A stretch of 64,000 nucleotides of DNA, from the NCBI GenBank assembly GCA_014382015.1, contig JACNKN010000035.1, positions 77,826 through 141,825 of the forward strand, in the 5' to 3' direction. This DNA comes from Fidelibacterota bacterium. Its GTDB lineage: Bacteria; Fidelibacterota; Marinisomatia; Marinisomatales; TCS55. The notes beneath the pieces were generated by a model, which saw only the letters and a program-made list of their open reading frames with translations, was not told the origin of the DNA and ran no database searches. The position numbers and the translations under genes are program-made. Numbering within the stretch: position 1 is the first letter of the stretch; each line of letters opens with the position of its first letter. Positions 8,535 to 19,208 of this stretch are shown here, piece after piece.

Positions 8535-9220
8535 TGAAGATGTCTAAAAATCGTAAAAAGGCAAACGCCGACTTAGATCGGATGAAAGAGTATTCTCTGG
8601 GGGATGCTGTAAAAATGGTTAAAGAATTGAAATTTACAAAATTTGATGAATCCGTTGATTTAGCTATGAATTTAGGTGTTGACCCTCGTCATGCAGACCA
8701 AAATATTCGCGTATCTACTTCTTTGCCTTATGGTACAGGAAAAAACGTAAAAGTATTGGTCGTGACCCAAGGTCCAAAAGAAAAAGAGGCCGAAGATGCA
8801 GGTGCAGATTATGTGGGTAAATCATACTTAGAAAAGATTAAAGCTGGATGGGATGACGTGGATAAAATAATTGCCACACCGGATATGATGCCAGAATTAG
8901 GAAAATTGGGAAAGGTCTTAGGACCAAAAGGCTTAATGCCAAATCCTAAAAGTGGTACTGTAACAATGGATGTGTCATCGGCAGTGAAAGAATTGAAAGC
9001 AGGGAAAATTGAACTCAGAGTAGAGAAGACTGGGATCATTCATACGCAATGCGGTAAAAGCTCATTTGAAGAGAATGCATTAATAGAAAATATAAAAACA
9101 ATTTACGATACGATTATGAAAGCCAAGCCCGCATCTGTGAAAGGAACTTATTTGAAAAAAATAAGTGTTTCTTCTACTATGGGCCCTGGGATTAAAGTGG
9201 ATCAAGGAACTATCAGGTAA
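8534..9220 (+). CDS. rplA: 50S ribosomal protein L1
   Basis: A 228-residue protein of the mobile L1 stalk, which helps release deacylated tRNA. Signatures: FDESVDLAMNLGVDPRHADQ, GTGKNVKVLV and GPKGLMPNPKSGTVT. A second ATG at 8540 (MSKNRKK) is an equally possible start. In many bacteria L1 represses its own operon by binding a leader resembling its rRNA site; I did not identify such a leader here. Confidence 0.96.
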   Translation: MKMSKNRKKANADLDRMKEYSLGDAVKMVKELKFTKFDESVDLAMNLGVDPRHADQNIRVSTSLPYGTGKNVKVLVVTQGPKEKEAEDAGADYVGKSYLEKIKAGWDDVDKIIATPDMMPELGKLGKVLGPKGLMPNPKSGTVTMDVSSAVKELKAGKIELRVEKTGIIHTQCGKSSFEENALIENIKTIYDTIMKAKPASVKGTYLKKISVSSTMGPGIKVDQGTIR

Positions 9221-9223
9221 GCA

Positions 9224-9742
9224 ATGCCAAATACAAAAAACATTCAACAGGTTGAAGTATTAACAGAAAAACTCGGAAGAGCGAAAGCCATATATTTTAC
9301 AGAATATCTCGGTTTAAATGTGGAAGACATTACAGAACTTCGTCGTGATTTTCACAAAAGCGACGTGGAATATGCAGTTGCAAAAAATACCTTATTAAAA
9401 TTGGCAGCAAAGAATAATGGTTTGGAAGGAATGGATTCATACCTAAACGGTCCAACAGCAATTGCTTTATCCTATGAAGATCCAACCAGCCCTGCCCGGG
9501 TTTTGAAAAATTTCACGAATGATCATGACTTGCCAGAAGTAAAAGCAATTTATTTTGATGGCGACTTGCTGGATGGCAGTGAATTAAAGCGCATTGCTGA
9601 AATGCCGACTAAAGAAGAATTGCTATCGATACTCGCGGCATTATTGAACTCATCAATGACCAAATTAGCCCGGACCCTCCAGGCGCCTATGGCTGATGTG
9701 GGATACGCTTTGAGTAATTTAAAAGAACAAAAATCTAATTAA
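9224..9742 (+). CDS. rplJ: 50S ribosomal protein L10
   Basis: A 172-residue stalk-base protein. The N-terminal domain (AKAIYFTEYLGLNVEDITELRR, VEYAVAKNTLLKLA) binds the L11 region of rRNA; the C-terminal helix (TKEELLSILAALLNSSMTKL) carries L7/L12 dimers. Only 3 nt separate it from rplA, leaving no room for the long L10 leader seen in E. coli. Confidence 0.96.
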   Translation: MPNTKNIQQVEVLTEKLGRAKAIYFTEYLGLNVEDITELRRDFHKSDVEYAVAKNTLLKLAAKNNGLEGMDSYLNGPTAIALSYEDPTSPARVLKNFTNDHDLPEVKAIYFDGDLLDGSELKRIAEMPTKEELLSILAALLNSSMTKLARTLQAPMADVGYALSNLKEQKSN

Positions 9743-9764
9743 GAAATAATAAGGAGCTATGACA

Positions 9765-10148
9765 ATGGCCGATACTACGAGAGCCCAAGTGCTAACCTAT
9801 CTTGAAAATGCCAATATGATGGAAATCTCTGATTTAATCAGTGATATCGAAGAAAAATTTGGTGTAACTGCTGCAGCACCCGTTGCAGCTGTCGCAGCAG
9901 TGCCTGCTGGTGGCGGAGAAGCCGCTGCAGAAGAAAAAGATGAATTTGATGTTGTGTTAACATCTGCCGGTTCATCAAAAATAAGTGTAATCAAAGCGGT
10001 TCGCACCATGACAGCCCTAGGCTTGAAAGAAGCGAAAGAATTAGTTGATAGTGCCCCAAAGGCAATTAAAGAAGGTGTATCCAAAGCCGAAGCTGAGGAA
10101 GTAAAAACTCAACTCGAAGAAGCTGGTGCTTCAGTCGAACTGAAATAA
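9765..10148 (+). CDS. rplL: 50S ribosomal protein L7/L12
   Basis: A 127-residue stalk protein recruiting translation GTPases. I take ATG at 9765 (MADTTRAQ) rather than ATG at 9759: the GGAG at 9753-9756 is 8 nt from the first but only 2 nt from the second. Order: an N-terminal dimerisation helix ([15 protein letters not shown]), an Ala/Gly/Pro hinge, and a globular domain with KISVIKAVR and [14 protein letters not shown]. Followed by 70 nt before rpoB. Confidence 0.96.
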   Translation: MADTTRAQVLTYLENANMMEISDLISDIEEKFGVTAAAPVAAVAAVPAGGGEAAAEEKDEFDVVLTSAGSSKISVIKAVRTMTALGLKEAKELVDSAPKAIKEGVSKAEAEEVKTQLEEAGASVELK

Positions 10149-10218
10149 TTCGACGAAAACACCAATCTTTTTAAAAGAAAACATTCTGTCCTTTTCCACT
10201 TTTACAATGGAGGCTTAA

Positions 10219-13200
10219 TTGGCTGCCATACCCAATCCGTACGCCGAGCGTCAATCGTTCGAGAAAACTAAATCCGAAATTGAATTTCCTGATCTATTAT
10301 CTGTTCAGGTTGATGCTTTTCAAGCTTTTATTCAAGAAAATGTTCCAGAAGATGAACGACTAAATGTCGGGCTTGAAGAAGTATTCTCGAATTATTTTCC
10401 CATCGAAGATTCACATCGAAACTATGTTCTGGAATATAAAAACTACTTTCTGGGATTAGCTAAATACACACCTGAAGAATGCATTGATCGGGGATTGACT
10501 TATTCAGTCCCTTTGAAAGTTCGTCTTATTCTTCATATTACGAATGAAGATGATCGTAGTAAATATGATCAATCCATTGAGCAGGAAGTGTACTTTGGTA
10601 ATATTCCAAATATGACTCCGAAAGGGACATTTGTTATTAATGGTGCCGAAAGGGTAATTGTCTCTCAGTTGCAACGATCGCCTGGCGTTTTCTTTGATAG
10701 TTCCATACATCCAAATGGAACAAAATTATACCAAGCGAGGATTATTCCATTTCGTGGATCTTGGGTCGATTTTACGACTGATATAAATGATTGTATTTTT
10801 TCAATTATTGATCGCCGTAGAAAATTTCCCGTCACAATGCTTCTCCGTGCACTTGGATATTCAACCAATGCAGATATTTTCCGTGCTTTTGGTTGTATTA
10901 AGGAAATCAAATTAAAGTCAAAGAATGTTTCAAATGCCATTGGCTGTATCATTGTTGAAGATGTGATTGATACAAAAACTGGTGAAATATATATGGAAGG
11001 TGGTGCTGAACTCACCCAAGAATCCATCGATGAATTAAAAGCAGCAAAAATCGGTTCAATAGAAGTTGTAGATCCTAATAAGAACTTCCATTCCATGATG
11101 CTTCAAAATACAATGATAAAAGATCCAACAAATAATACGGAAGAAGCTTTAAGTGTTGTTTACCAGTTGTTGCGCTCTGGTGAACCGCCAAACCTTGAAA
11201 CAGCACAGAAGTTTATAGAAAGAATTTTCTTCAATCCCAAAAAATATGATTTAGGTGAAGTTGGGCGTTATCGTCTAAATCAACAGTTTGGTTTAGATGT
11301 ACCTGTAGAAGATACTGTTTTAACTATGGATGATATTGTTCAAGTGTTGAATTTTCTAGTGGATATGCGAAAAGGTGAGCGGGGATCTGATGATATTGAT
11401 CATTTAGGAAATCGCCGTGTCAAATCTATTGGTGAACAGTTAACCAATCAATTTTCTGTTGCCCTGAGTCGAATGCTTCGTACGATTTATGAAAGAATGA
11501 ATTTGCGTGAGCAGGAATCAATAACACCTCAGGATTTGATTAACTCTCGCGTGGTAACAACCGTCATAAATACGTTTTTCGGTACCAGCCAAATGTCTCA
11601 ATTTGGCGATCAAACGAATCCCTTAGCGGAAGTAACACATAAACGGAGAATTTCCGCATTAGGACCCGGTGGTTTGACGAGGGAGCGTGCAGGATTTGAA
11701 GTCCGAGATGTGCATTATACGCATTATGGCCGTCTATGTCCAATTGAAACACCGGAGGGACCGAACATTGGATTAATTTCCTCTCTGGCCTTGTTGGCCA
11801 TTGTGAACCGACATGGATTTATTGAAGCTCCGTACAGAAAAGTAGAAATTAAAAATGGTCATGCTTATGCAACCCATTCAATTAAATACCTTTCCGCTGA
11901 TGATGAAGATCGTGTCATGATCGCCCAGTCTGATGAAGAATTGGGTAAGGATGAAATGTTGACCAGTGAGCATATTCGTGCACGGATAAAAGGTGATTTC
12001 CCAATCGTAACTCCGGACCAAGTTCAATTTATGGACGTGGCTCCAAACCAGATTTTATCTGTGGCCGCATCGCTCATTCCATTTTTGGAACATGACGATG
12101 CAAATCGTGCATTGATGGGCTCAAATATGCAGAGGCAAAGTGTTCCTTTAATTCGACCTGATGCACCCATTGTAGGCACGGGTCTTGAAACTAAGGTGGC
12201 TGTAGATTCCAGATCTGCCGTCATTGCACCTGTCGGTGGTAGAGTGCATTACGTTGATTCTGAAAAAATAATCATTCGATCTTATGATGTACCAGAAGAT
12301 TTAACATTGGTTGAAGGGGAAAACCTTATCACAATTGAGATGAGAAAGTTCAAACGAACCAATCAAAACAGTTGTCAAAACCAACGCCCCATTGTAGTTG
12401 AAGGGGAAAAGATAGAAAAGGGACAGCCCATTGCGGATGGTACTTCTACTGAGAAAGGCGAACTTGCATTGGGTAAAAATATTACCGTGGCTTTCATGCC
12501 TTGGCGAGGATATAATTTTGAAGATGCCATTGTAATTAGTGAACGTCTGGTAAAAGAAGATATGTTTACCAGCATCCATATCAATGAAATTGAACTTGAA
12601 GTCCGGGACACGAAACGTGGGGAAGAGGAATTAACAGCTGAGATTCCGAATGTGGGTGAAGATGCAACGAAAGAGTTGGATGACCGCGGTATTATTCGAA
12701 TAGGTGCCAAAGTGCGTGATGGTGATATCTTAATAGGAAAAGTCACACCCAAAGGTGAGACAGATCCAACACCAGAAGAAAAACTACTTCGCGCCATTTT
12801 TGGTGAAAAAGCTGGTGAAGTGAAAGATGCTTCCAAGCGAGCTGACCCTGGTGTAAAAGGAGTTGTAATTGGCACAAAACTGTTTGAAAAGCGCAGTAAA
12901 ACTGCCAGAGGTGAAGAAAGAAAAAACATTCTCGTTATCCAAAAAGAAACAGCTGTTCTTAAAAGAGAATTGAAAGAATCGCGAGATGTAAAATTGACCG
13001 TGCTTCTTAAAGACCAGGTCTCTGATGGTATTCGAGATATTTCTTCAGGTCGTACCTTAATTAAAAAAGGGACAAAGCTCACTGCCAAAAGATTAAAAAG
13101 TTACAATTTAGAGCGCTTTTCTCAAGATAAATCCTGGGTAGAAGACAAACAGGCATGGAGAAGAATAAAAGCCGTTTGGCGTTCATTCTGGAAAGAATGG

Positions 13201-13995
13201 CGAGTTTTAGAAGAAACATTAGAAAAAAATGTATTTAAACTGCGTGTTGGAGATGAGCTTCAGCCGGGGATTCTTAAGCTGGCAAAAGTAGACATTGCGA
13301 ATAAACGTAAAATACAGGTGGGTGATAAAATGGCCGGACGCCACGGGAATAAGGGAGTGGTGGCTACTGTTGTGCCTGAAGAAGATTTGCCCTTCCTGGA
13401 AGATGGAACCCCAGTTGATATTGTATTAAATCCCCTCGGTGTACCTTCTCGAATGAATCTTGGACAGTTATATGAAACGATGCTGGGATGGGCCGGGGAT
13501 ATATTGGGCGTTCGTTATTCTACACCTGTTTTCAATGGTGCCACACCTGACGAAGTAGAAGGGGAGCTCAAAAAGGCAGGATTACCCATTACGGGAAAAA
13601 CGACATTGATTGATGGTCGTACAGGCGAAAAGCTTGATAATCCTGTAACAGTTGGTACTATTTATATGATGAAACTAAGTCATATGGTAGATGACAAAAT
13701 GCACGCACGTTCTACGGGGCCATATTCATTAGTAACCCAGCAACCGCTTGGTGGTAAAGCGCAATTTGGTGGACAGCGTTTTGGTGAAATGGAATGTTGG
13801 GCATTAGAAGCATACGGTGCAGCACATACTTTGCAGGAGATTTTGACAATCAAATCAGATGATGTTGATGGTCGTTCAAAAGCATATAACGCAATCGTAA
13901 AAGGAGAGGCTCTGCCGCAATTCGGCGTTCCTGAATCCTTTAATGTGCTCATCAAGGAATTACAGGGACTTAACCTCGATATCGAATTAGACTAA
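10219..13995 (+). CDS. rpoB: RNA polymerase beta subunit
   Basis: A 1258-residue polymerase subunit. It starts at TTG 10219 with GGAGG at 10208-10212, and MAAIPNPYAERQSFEK is the expected N-terminus. The rifampicin-site region reads SQMSQFGDQTNPLAEVTHKR then RISALGPGGLTRERAGFEV; compared with E. coli it has Met for L511, Gly for M515, Thr for N518 and Ala for S522. GDKMAGRHGNKGVV near the C-terminus is the catalytic-core motif, and KAQFGGQRFGEMECWALEAY follows. It is 13 nt before rpoC. Confidence 0.98.
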   Translation: MAAIPNPYAERQSFEKTKSEIEFPDLLSVQVDAFQAFIQENVPEDERLNVGLEEVFSNYFPIEDSHRNYVLEYKNYFLGLAKYTPEECIDRGLTYSVPLKVRLILHITNEDDRSKYDQSIEQEVYFGNIPNMTPKGTFVINGAERVIVSQLQRSPGVFFDSSIHPNGTKLYQARIIPFRGSWVDFTTDINDCIFSIIDRRRKFPVTMLLRALGYSTNADIFRAFGCIKEIKLKSKNVSNAIGCIIVEDVIDTKTGEIYMEGGAELTQESIDELKAAKIGSIEVVDPNKNFHSMMLQNTMIKDPTNNTEEALSVVYQLLRSGEPPNLETAQKFIERIFFNPKKYDLGEVGRYRLNQQFGLDVPVEDTVLTMDDIVQVLNFLVDMRKGERGSDDIDHLGNRRVKSIGEQLTNQFSVALSRMLRTIYERMNLREQESITPQDLINSRVVTTVINTFFGTSQMSQFGDQTNPLAEVTHKRRISALGPGGLTRERAGFEVRDVHYTHYGRLCPIETPEGPNIGLISSLALLAIVNRHGFIEAPYRKVEIKNGHAYATHSIKYLSADDEDRVMIAQSDEELGKDEMLTSEHIRARIKGDFPIVTPDQVQFMDVAPNQILSVAASLIPFLEHDDANRALMGSNMQRQSVPLIRPDAPIVGTGLETKVAVDSRSAVIAPVGGRVHYVDSEKIIIRSYDVPEDLTLVEGENLITIEMRKFKRTNQNSCQNQRPIVVEGEKIEKGQPIADGTSTEKGELALGKNITVAFMPWRGYNFEDAIVISERLVKEDMFTSIHINEIELEVRDTKRGEEELTAEIPNVGEDATKELDDRGIIRIGAKVRDGDILIGKVTPKGETDPTPEEKLLRAIFGEKAGEVKDASKRADPGVKGVVIGTKLFEKRSKTARGEERKNILVIQKETAVLKRELKESRDVKLTVLLKDQVSDGIRDISSGRTLIKKGTKLTAKRLKSYNLERFSQDKSWVEDKQAWRRIKAVWRSFWKEWRVLEETLEKNVFKLRVGDELQPGILKLAKVDIANKRKIQVGDKMAGRHGNKGVVATVVPEEDLPFLEDGTPVDIVLNPLGVPSRMNLGQLYETMLGWAGDILGVRYSTPVFNGATPDEVEGELKKAGLPITGKTTLIDGRTGEKLDNPVTVGTIYMMKLSHMVDDKMHARSTGPYSLVTQQPLGGKAQFGGQRFGEMECWALEAYGAAHTLQEILTIKSDDVDGRSKAYNAIVKGEALPQFGVPESFNVLIKELQGLNLDIELD

Positions 13996-14007
13996 GGGAG
14001 AATTACT

Positions 14008-17000
14008 TTGACCTTCATTCAAACGAATAAAATAGATACATCAAAAGGCTTTTCAGCCATCACGATTGGATTAGCATCACCCGAGAGTACATTACAGAAA
14101 TCTTATGGTGAAATTTTAAAACCTGAAACGATCAATTATCGATCCTATAAGCCAGAAAAAGATGGTTTATTCTGCGAAAAAATATTTGGTCCTGTAAAAG
14201 ATTATGAATGTCACTGCGGTAAATACAAAGGTATTCGGTATCGGGGTATTATCTGTGACCGATGCGGTGTAGAAGTGACGCGTAAAAAGGTACGGCGTGA
14301 ACGGATGGGTCACATAACCTTAGCTGTCCCGGTGGTTCACATTTGGTATCTACGATCTATTCCTTCCAAACTCAGTTATCTTGCAGGGATCAGTACGAAG
14401 AATTTGGAAAGAGTTGTTTATTATGAGCAATTTTTGGTCATTGATCCAGGGAAGAGTGATAAAGAACAATTCGAGATGATCGATGAGCCAGAATACTTAG
14501 AGTTGGAAAAACTGTATGGATTTGATGCAGTGAGTGAAGAAGAGCGTGATAATGAAGATTTTTTCTATGCCACCATGGGTGGTGAAGCACTCAAGGAAAT
14601 GTTAGCGAGGATGAATCTGGTTGAGCTTCGTCGTGAATTGGAGGATGTTCTTAAAAATTCCAAGTCCAAACAGAAACGCCAAGACGCTCTTAAACGTCTA
14701 AAAGTAGTCAAGTCATTTCTGGTAGATTTGTCAACTGTTAAAAAGATTAATAAACCAGAATGGATGGTTGTATCCATTCTTCCGGTTATTCCGCCAGAGC
14801 TTAGGCCGTTGGTTCCATTAGATGGCGGTCGTTTTGCTGCCAGTGATTTAAACGATCTTTACCGTCGTATTATCATTCGGAATAATCGATTGAAACAATT
14901 AATGGAAATCAAAGCTCCAGATGTGATTTTGCGAAATGAAAAACGGATGCTTCAGGAATCTGTGGATGCATTGTTTGATAACAGCCGTCGTAAAACGGCT
15001 ATTCGAAGTGGTACAAGACGACCATTGAAATCAATTTCTGATATGATTCGGGGTAAGACAGGTCGTTTTCGTCAAAATTTATTGGGTAAGCGTGTTGATT
15101 ATTCCGGCCGTTCAGTTATCGTAGTTGGACCGGAACTTCAACTTCATGAATGTGGTCTACCAAAGAACATGGCTCTAGAACTTTTTAAACCGCACATGAT
15201 CAGTGAATTGATTGCCCGGGGTTACGCACAGACGCCCCGCAGCGCAAAGCTATTGATTGAAGATAAAGATCCGATTGTTTACAAAGTCCTTGAATATGTA
15301 GCTCAGGATCACCCAGTACTGCTAAACCGTGCACCAACACTTCACCGTTTAGGTGTCCAAGCATTCCAACCGGTTTTAGTTGATGGCAAAGCAATTCATA
15401 TTCATCCATTAGTATGTGCAGCTTTTAATGCTGACTTTGATGGTGATCAGATGGCAGTACACGTTCCCTTATCTTTAGCTGCACAAATGGAAGCACGAAT
15501 ATTAATGCTTTCAAGTCATAATATTTTACACCCAGCAAACGGGAAACCTTTGGCACTGCCATCGCAGGATATGGTATTGGGGACATATTATCTTACTCGG
15601 AAGCGCAAGGGGGCAAAAGGCGAAGGAAAATCTTTTGGATCCTTTCAAGAAGTATTGTTAGCACATGAAAACCAATCCGTTGATATTAATGCAATTATTA
15701 ATGTTCGTCGGAATGGGATTTGGCATAAAGATACGACGGTAGGAAGGGTGATTGTTAATAATATTCTTCCAGAAGAAATGGGCTACATTGATGATTTGAT
15801 TGATAAAAAACGTCTGAGTAAATTGGTAAATGAAACCTATCTTATTGCTGGAAATAAAAAGACAGTTACCTTCTTAGATAATTTGAAGAATCTTGGGTTT
15901 AATGCAGCAACCAAAGCGGGAATATCCATCGCAATTAGCGATATCTTAATACCGGATAAAAAACACGAAATTATAGATGCGGCGCAACATGAAGTGGATG
16001 AAATACAAGATAAATTTAAACGTCATGTTTTAACAGATGGAGAGCGGTATAATAAAGTGATTGATATTTGGACTCATGCAACTAATAATGTGGCCGCCAG
16101 CATGATGGATGGGATGGAATCCAATGATCAAGGATTTAACCCTGTTTACATGATGGCTGATTCCGGAGCACGGGGTAGTCAGGACCAAATTAAGCAGTTA
16201 GCTGGTATGCGTGGTCTGATGGCGAAACCAAAAAAATCCATGACGGGAGGAAAAGGTGAAATTATAGAATCTCCGATTACCTCCAACTTTAAAGAAGGAT
16301 TATCTGTGCAGGAATATTTTATTTCCACACACGGAGCTCGAAAAGGATTGGCGGATACTGCTTTAAAAACAGCTGACGCAGGGTACCTTACACGTCGTTT
16401 GGTGGATGTGGCACAGGATGTGGTCATCTCTGAAACAGATTGTGGTACAATTAATGGTATTTTAGCCGACGACTTGAAAGAAGGCGAAGACATTATTGAA
16501 CCCTTGGCTGAACGAATTCTCGGTCGAACAATCTTGGAAGATTTCGTTGAAAATGGAAAAGTAGTCATTAAAGCGGGTACCATGATTCGGGATGATGAAG
16601 GTCAAGTAATTGCTGATAGTAACATTGAATCTATACAAATTCGATCGGTACTTACTTGTGAATCATTGCGCGGTGTATGTGCTAAATGCTATGGTTGGAA
16701 TCCTTCGAATCACAATTTGGTAGATTTGGGTACGGCTGTCGGGATTCAAGCTGCCCAAAGTATCGGCGAACCAGGGACTCAGCTTACACTTCGGACCTTC
16801 CATATAGGTGGTACAGCAACGCGAATTATTGAACAATCCGAAATGCATACTAAACGAGCAGGTGCGATTAAATATTCTGAAAACCTTGAAGTAGCAGATG
16901 CAAAGGATGAATCCGGTATCTTGGTTACTCGGTGTATGGTTCGCCATGCAAAAATTGCAATAATGGGTAAAAATGGTCAAAAAACAACCGAATACAATGT

Positions 17001-18273
17001 TCCTTACGGTGCAAATCTCCATGTAGATGATGGAGAAAAAGTGGATGCAGGGACTATTCTATTTCAATGGGATCCATATACGGATGTTATTTTAGCACGT
17101 CAAACAGGGCTTGTGGAATTAAAAGACTTTATTGAGAATGAAACCTACCAGGTTGAAGCAGTTGAGGGTGGTAAAAAACAGATGGTGATTGTGGAGTCAA
17201 AAGATCGAAACCTCAGCCCTCATGTAGAAATTATTGACAAAAAGGGCACAATCATTGCGGGAGGAACGATCCTCCCCGTGAATGCCAATCTTGTCGTAAG
17301 GAAAGGTGATAAAGTTACCCGTGGGCAAACCTTGGTAAAAATTCCCAGAGCAATTGGTAAAACCCGTGATATTACCGGTGGTCTTCCAAGAGTGACAGAG
17401 CTCTTTGAAGCACGAAAGCCTTCTGATCCTGCTGTTGTTTCTGAGATTGACGGCATTGTAAAATTTGGTGAGACCAAACGTGGTATAAGGAAAATTCTGG
17501 TTGAAGGAATTGATGAAACTGTGCGAAAATACTCTATTCCTTATGGTAAGCATGTTGTAGTTCATGAGGGAGATAAGATTACAGCAGGTACCTCTTTGTG
17601 CGAAGGGAGTATATCTCCAGCGGATATCCTGAATATTTTAGGACCGAAAAAGGTTCGTGAATATCTCGTGAACGAAATTCAGGAAGTGTATCGATTGCAA
17701 GGCGTTAAAATTGATGACAAGCATATTGAAGTCATTGTGCGTCAAATGATGCAAAAGGTTAGCATAGATGAAGTGGGTGATTCCCAGTTCTTACCTCAGG
17801 ATCGTATTAACAGAGCCAATTTCTTTGAAACGAATGAAAAACTTCAATCGATGGTTGTGATTACCGATTCCGGTGATTCCGAATTAGAGGAAGATATTCT
17901 TGTTGATAAACAAGAATATCTCGAAATTAATAAAGCATTAAAAGCGGATGGAAAGAAACCATCAAAATCCCGAAAATCAAAACCGGCTACTTTTAATCCA
18001 TTATTGATGGGGATTACACAGGCTTCCTTAAATACGGAAAGTTTTATTTCGGCCGCTTCTTTCCAAGAAACGACGCGAGTATTGACAGATGCATCTACGT
18101 CTGGTAAAACGGACTATCTTCGTGGTTTAAAAGAAAATGTTGCGGTAGGGAGGTTGATTCCTGCCGGATCAGGATCACCGCATCTCAAACGTATTTTAGT
18201 TACGGACCCTGAAATGTCATCGAAACAAAAAGAAGATGCTTCTGAAATTGAGCCGGAAAAAGAGGTTGTATAA
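14008..18273 (+). CDS. rpoC: RNA polymerase beta-prime subunit
   Basis: A 1421-residue catalytic subunit. It starts at TTG 14008, 7 nt after GGGAG. The N-terminal zinc ribbon has four Cys ([20 protein letters not shown]), and the catalytic NADFDGD triad of Asp is near residue 474. The bridge helix and trigger loop lie in [20 protein letters not shown] and the [19 protein letters not shown] region; a second Cys cluster is [13 protein letters not shown]. The C-terminal tail ([17 protein letters not shown] acidic end) is short. Length is near the family norm. Confidence 0.98.
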   Translation: MTFIQTNKIDTSKGFSAITIGLASPESTLQKSYGEILKPETINYRSYKPEKDGLFCEKIFGPVKDYECHCGKYKGIRYRGIICDRCGVEVTRKKVRRERMGHITLAVPVVHIWYLRSIPSKLSYLAGISTKNLERVVYYEQFLVIDPGKSDKEQFEMIDEPEYLELEKLYGFDAVSEEERDNEDFFYATMGGEALKEMLARMNLVELRRELEDVLKNSKSKQKRQDALKRLKVVKSFLVDLSTVKKINKPEWMVVSILPVIPPELRPLVPLDGGRFAASDLNDLYRRIIIRNNRLKQLMEIKAPDVILRNEKRMLQESVDALFDNSRRKTAIRSGTRRPLKSISDMIRGKTGRFRQNLLGKRVDYSGRSVIVVGPELQLHECGLPKNMALELFKPHMISELIARGYAQTPRSAKLLIEDKDPIVYKVLEYVAQDHPVLLNRAPTLHRLGVQAFQPVLVDGKAIHIHPLVCAAFNADFDGDQMAVHVPLSLAAQMEARILMLSSHNILHPANGKPLALPSQDMVLGTYYLTRKRKGAKGEGKSFGSFQEVLLAHENQSVDINAIINVRRNGIWHKDTTVGRVIVNNILPEEMGYIDDLIDKKRLSKLVNETYLIAGNKKTVTFLDNLKNLGFNAATKAGISIAISDILIPDKKHEIIDAAQHEVDEIQDKFKRHVLTDGERYNKVIDIWTHATNNVAASMMDGMESNDQGFNPVYMMADSGARGSQDQIKQLAGMRGLMAKPKKSMTGGKGEIIESPITSNFKEGLSVQEYFISTHGARKGLADTALKTADAGYLTRRLVDVAQDVVISETDCGTINGILADDLKEGEDIIEPLAERILGRTILEDFVENGKVVIKAGTMIRDDEGQVIADSNIESIQIRSVLTCESLRGVCAKCYGWNPSNHNLVDLGTAVGIQAAQSIGEPGTQLTLRTFHIGGTATRIIEQSEMHTKRAGAIKYSENLEVADAKDESGILVTRCMVRHAKIAIMGKNGQKTTEYNVPYGANLHVDDGEKVDAGTILFQWDPYTDVILARQTGLVELKDFIENETYQVEAVEGGKKQMVIVESKDRNLSPHVEIIDKKGTIIAGGTILPVNANLVVRKGDKVTRGQTLVKIPRAIGKTRDITGGLPRVTELFEARKPSDPAVVSEIDGIVKFGETKRGIRKILVEGIDETVRKYSIPYGKHVVVHEGDKITAGTSLCEGSISPADILNILGPKKVREYLVNEIQEVYRLQGVKIDDKHIEVIVRQMMQKVSIDEVGDSQFLPQDRINRANFFETNEKLQSMVVITDSGDSELEEDILVDKQEYLEINKALKADGKKPSKSRKSKPATFNPLLMGITQASLNTESFISAASFQETTRVLTDASTSGKTDYLRGLKENVAVGRLIPAGSGSPHLKRILVTDPEMSSKQKEDASEIEPEKEVV

Positions 18274-18351
18274 TAAAATGGAAATGAAACAAAATATTAT
18301 TGCCGCACATTTCAATTCAGGTGTAATTTTGTCGGCTCTTATGGAAATGAA

Positions 18352-18726
18352 ATGCCGACGATAAACCAATTAATACGCTTAGGAAGAAAGCGGGTGCAAA
18401 AGAAAACTTCTACACCTGCGTTAAAAGGTAGTCCCCAAAAACGGGGTGTATGCACCCGTGTATACACCACTACACCTAAAAAACCAAATTCAGCACTTCG
18501 TAAAGTAGCCAGGGTTCGATTGACAAATGGGGCTGAAGTCGCTGCATATATCCCAGGTGAAGGTCATAATTTACAGGAACACTCCATTGTATTGATTGAG
18601 GGTGGTCGTGTAAAAGATTTACCGGGAGTGCGATACCACATTGTTCGGGGAACATTGGATACTGCAGGTGTGACAGATCGTAGAACCAGCCGGTCCCGTT
18701 ACGGCGCAAAACGTCCAAAAGCATAA
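18352..18726 (+). CDS. rpsL: 30S ribosomal protein S12
   Basis: A 124-residue decoding-centre protein, first gene of the str group. It has [30 protein letters not shown] (wild-type Lys at the streptomycin-resistance position) and [15 protein letters not shown] 78-nt gap from rpoC precedes it, so rpoBC readthrough is likely; I see no clear terminator in the gap. Confidence 0.97.
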   Translation: MPTINQLIRLGRKRVQKKTSTPALKGSPQKRGVCTRVYTTTPKKPNSALRKVARVRLTNGAEVAAYIPGEGHNLQEHSIVLIEGGRVKDLPGVRYHIVRGTLDTAGVTDRRTSRSRYGAKRPKA

Positions 18727-18728
18727 TT

Positions 18729-19193
18729 ATGAGAAGAAGAAGACCAGAAAAAAGAGAAATTTTACCCGATCCGATTTATAATGATTTGGAAGTGGCCAAG
18801 TTTATGAATTATTTGATGCTTGGGGGTAAAAAAGGAGTCTCAGAACAAATATTTTATGGCGCTATGGATACGATTAAATCTCGCACAAAAAAAGACGGTG
18901 TAGAAATTTTTAAATTAGCTGTAAAGAATACGGCACCCATGTTAGAGGTGAAAACTCGGCGAATTGGTGGCGCAAACTATCAGGTGCCGATTGAGGTGGC
19001 TAAACACAGACAATTTTTTCTTGCTTCTCATTGGATTATTAATGCGGCTCGAGGTCGTTCTGGAAAAGCAATGAAAGAACGATTAGCCGCAGAATTGATT
19101 TCCGCAGCCAATAATGAGGGCGGCGCTATAAAGAAAAAAGAAGATACGCACAGGATGGCCGAAGCGAACCGTGCGTTTGCCCATTTTAGATAA
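18729..19193 (+). CDS. rpsG: 30S ribosomal protein S7
   Basis: A 154-residue protein that nucleates the 30S head and contacts the E site. [15 protein letters not shown] opening, [19 protein letters not shown] core (here [18 protein letters not shown]) and C-terminal [11 protein letters not shown]. It lies 2 nt after rpsL and 15 nt before fusA, the conserved str order. In E. coli S7 represses this operon; no matching site was recognised. Confidence 0.97.
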   Translation: MRRRRPEKREILPDPIYNDLEVAKFMNYLMLGGKKGVSEQIFYGAMDTIKSRTKKDGVEIFKLAVKNTAPMLEVKTRRIGGANYQVPIEVAKHRQFFLASHWIINAARGRSGKAMKERLAAELISAANNEGGAIKKKEDTHRMAEANRAFAHFR

Positions 19194-19208
19194 ACTTTAA
19201 ATCATTCC

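Noticed and set aside
12375..13088. Long open frame (237 codons) on the - strand opposite rpoB
   Set aside because: Serine/threonine-rich translation with no family features; it mirrors rpoB codon structure and lies entirely inside a certain gene.
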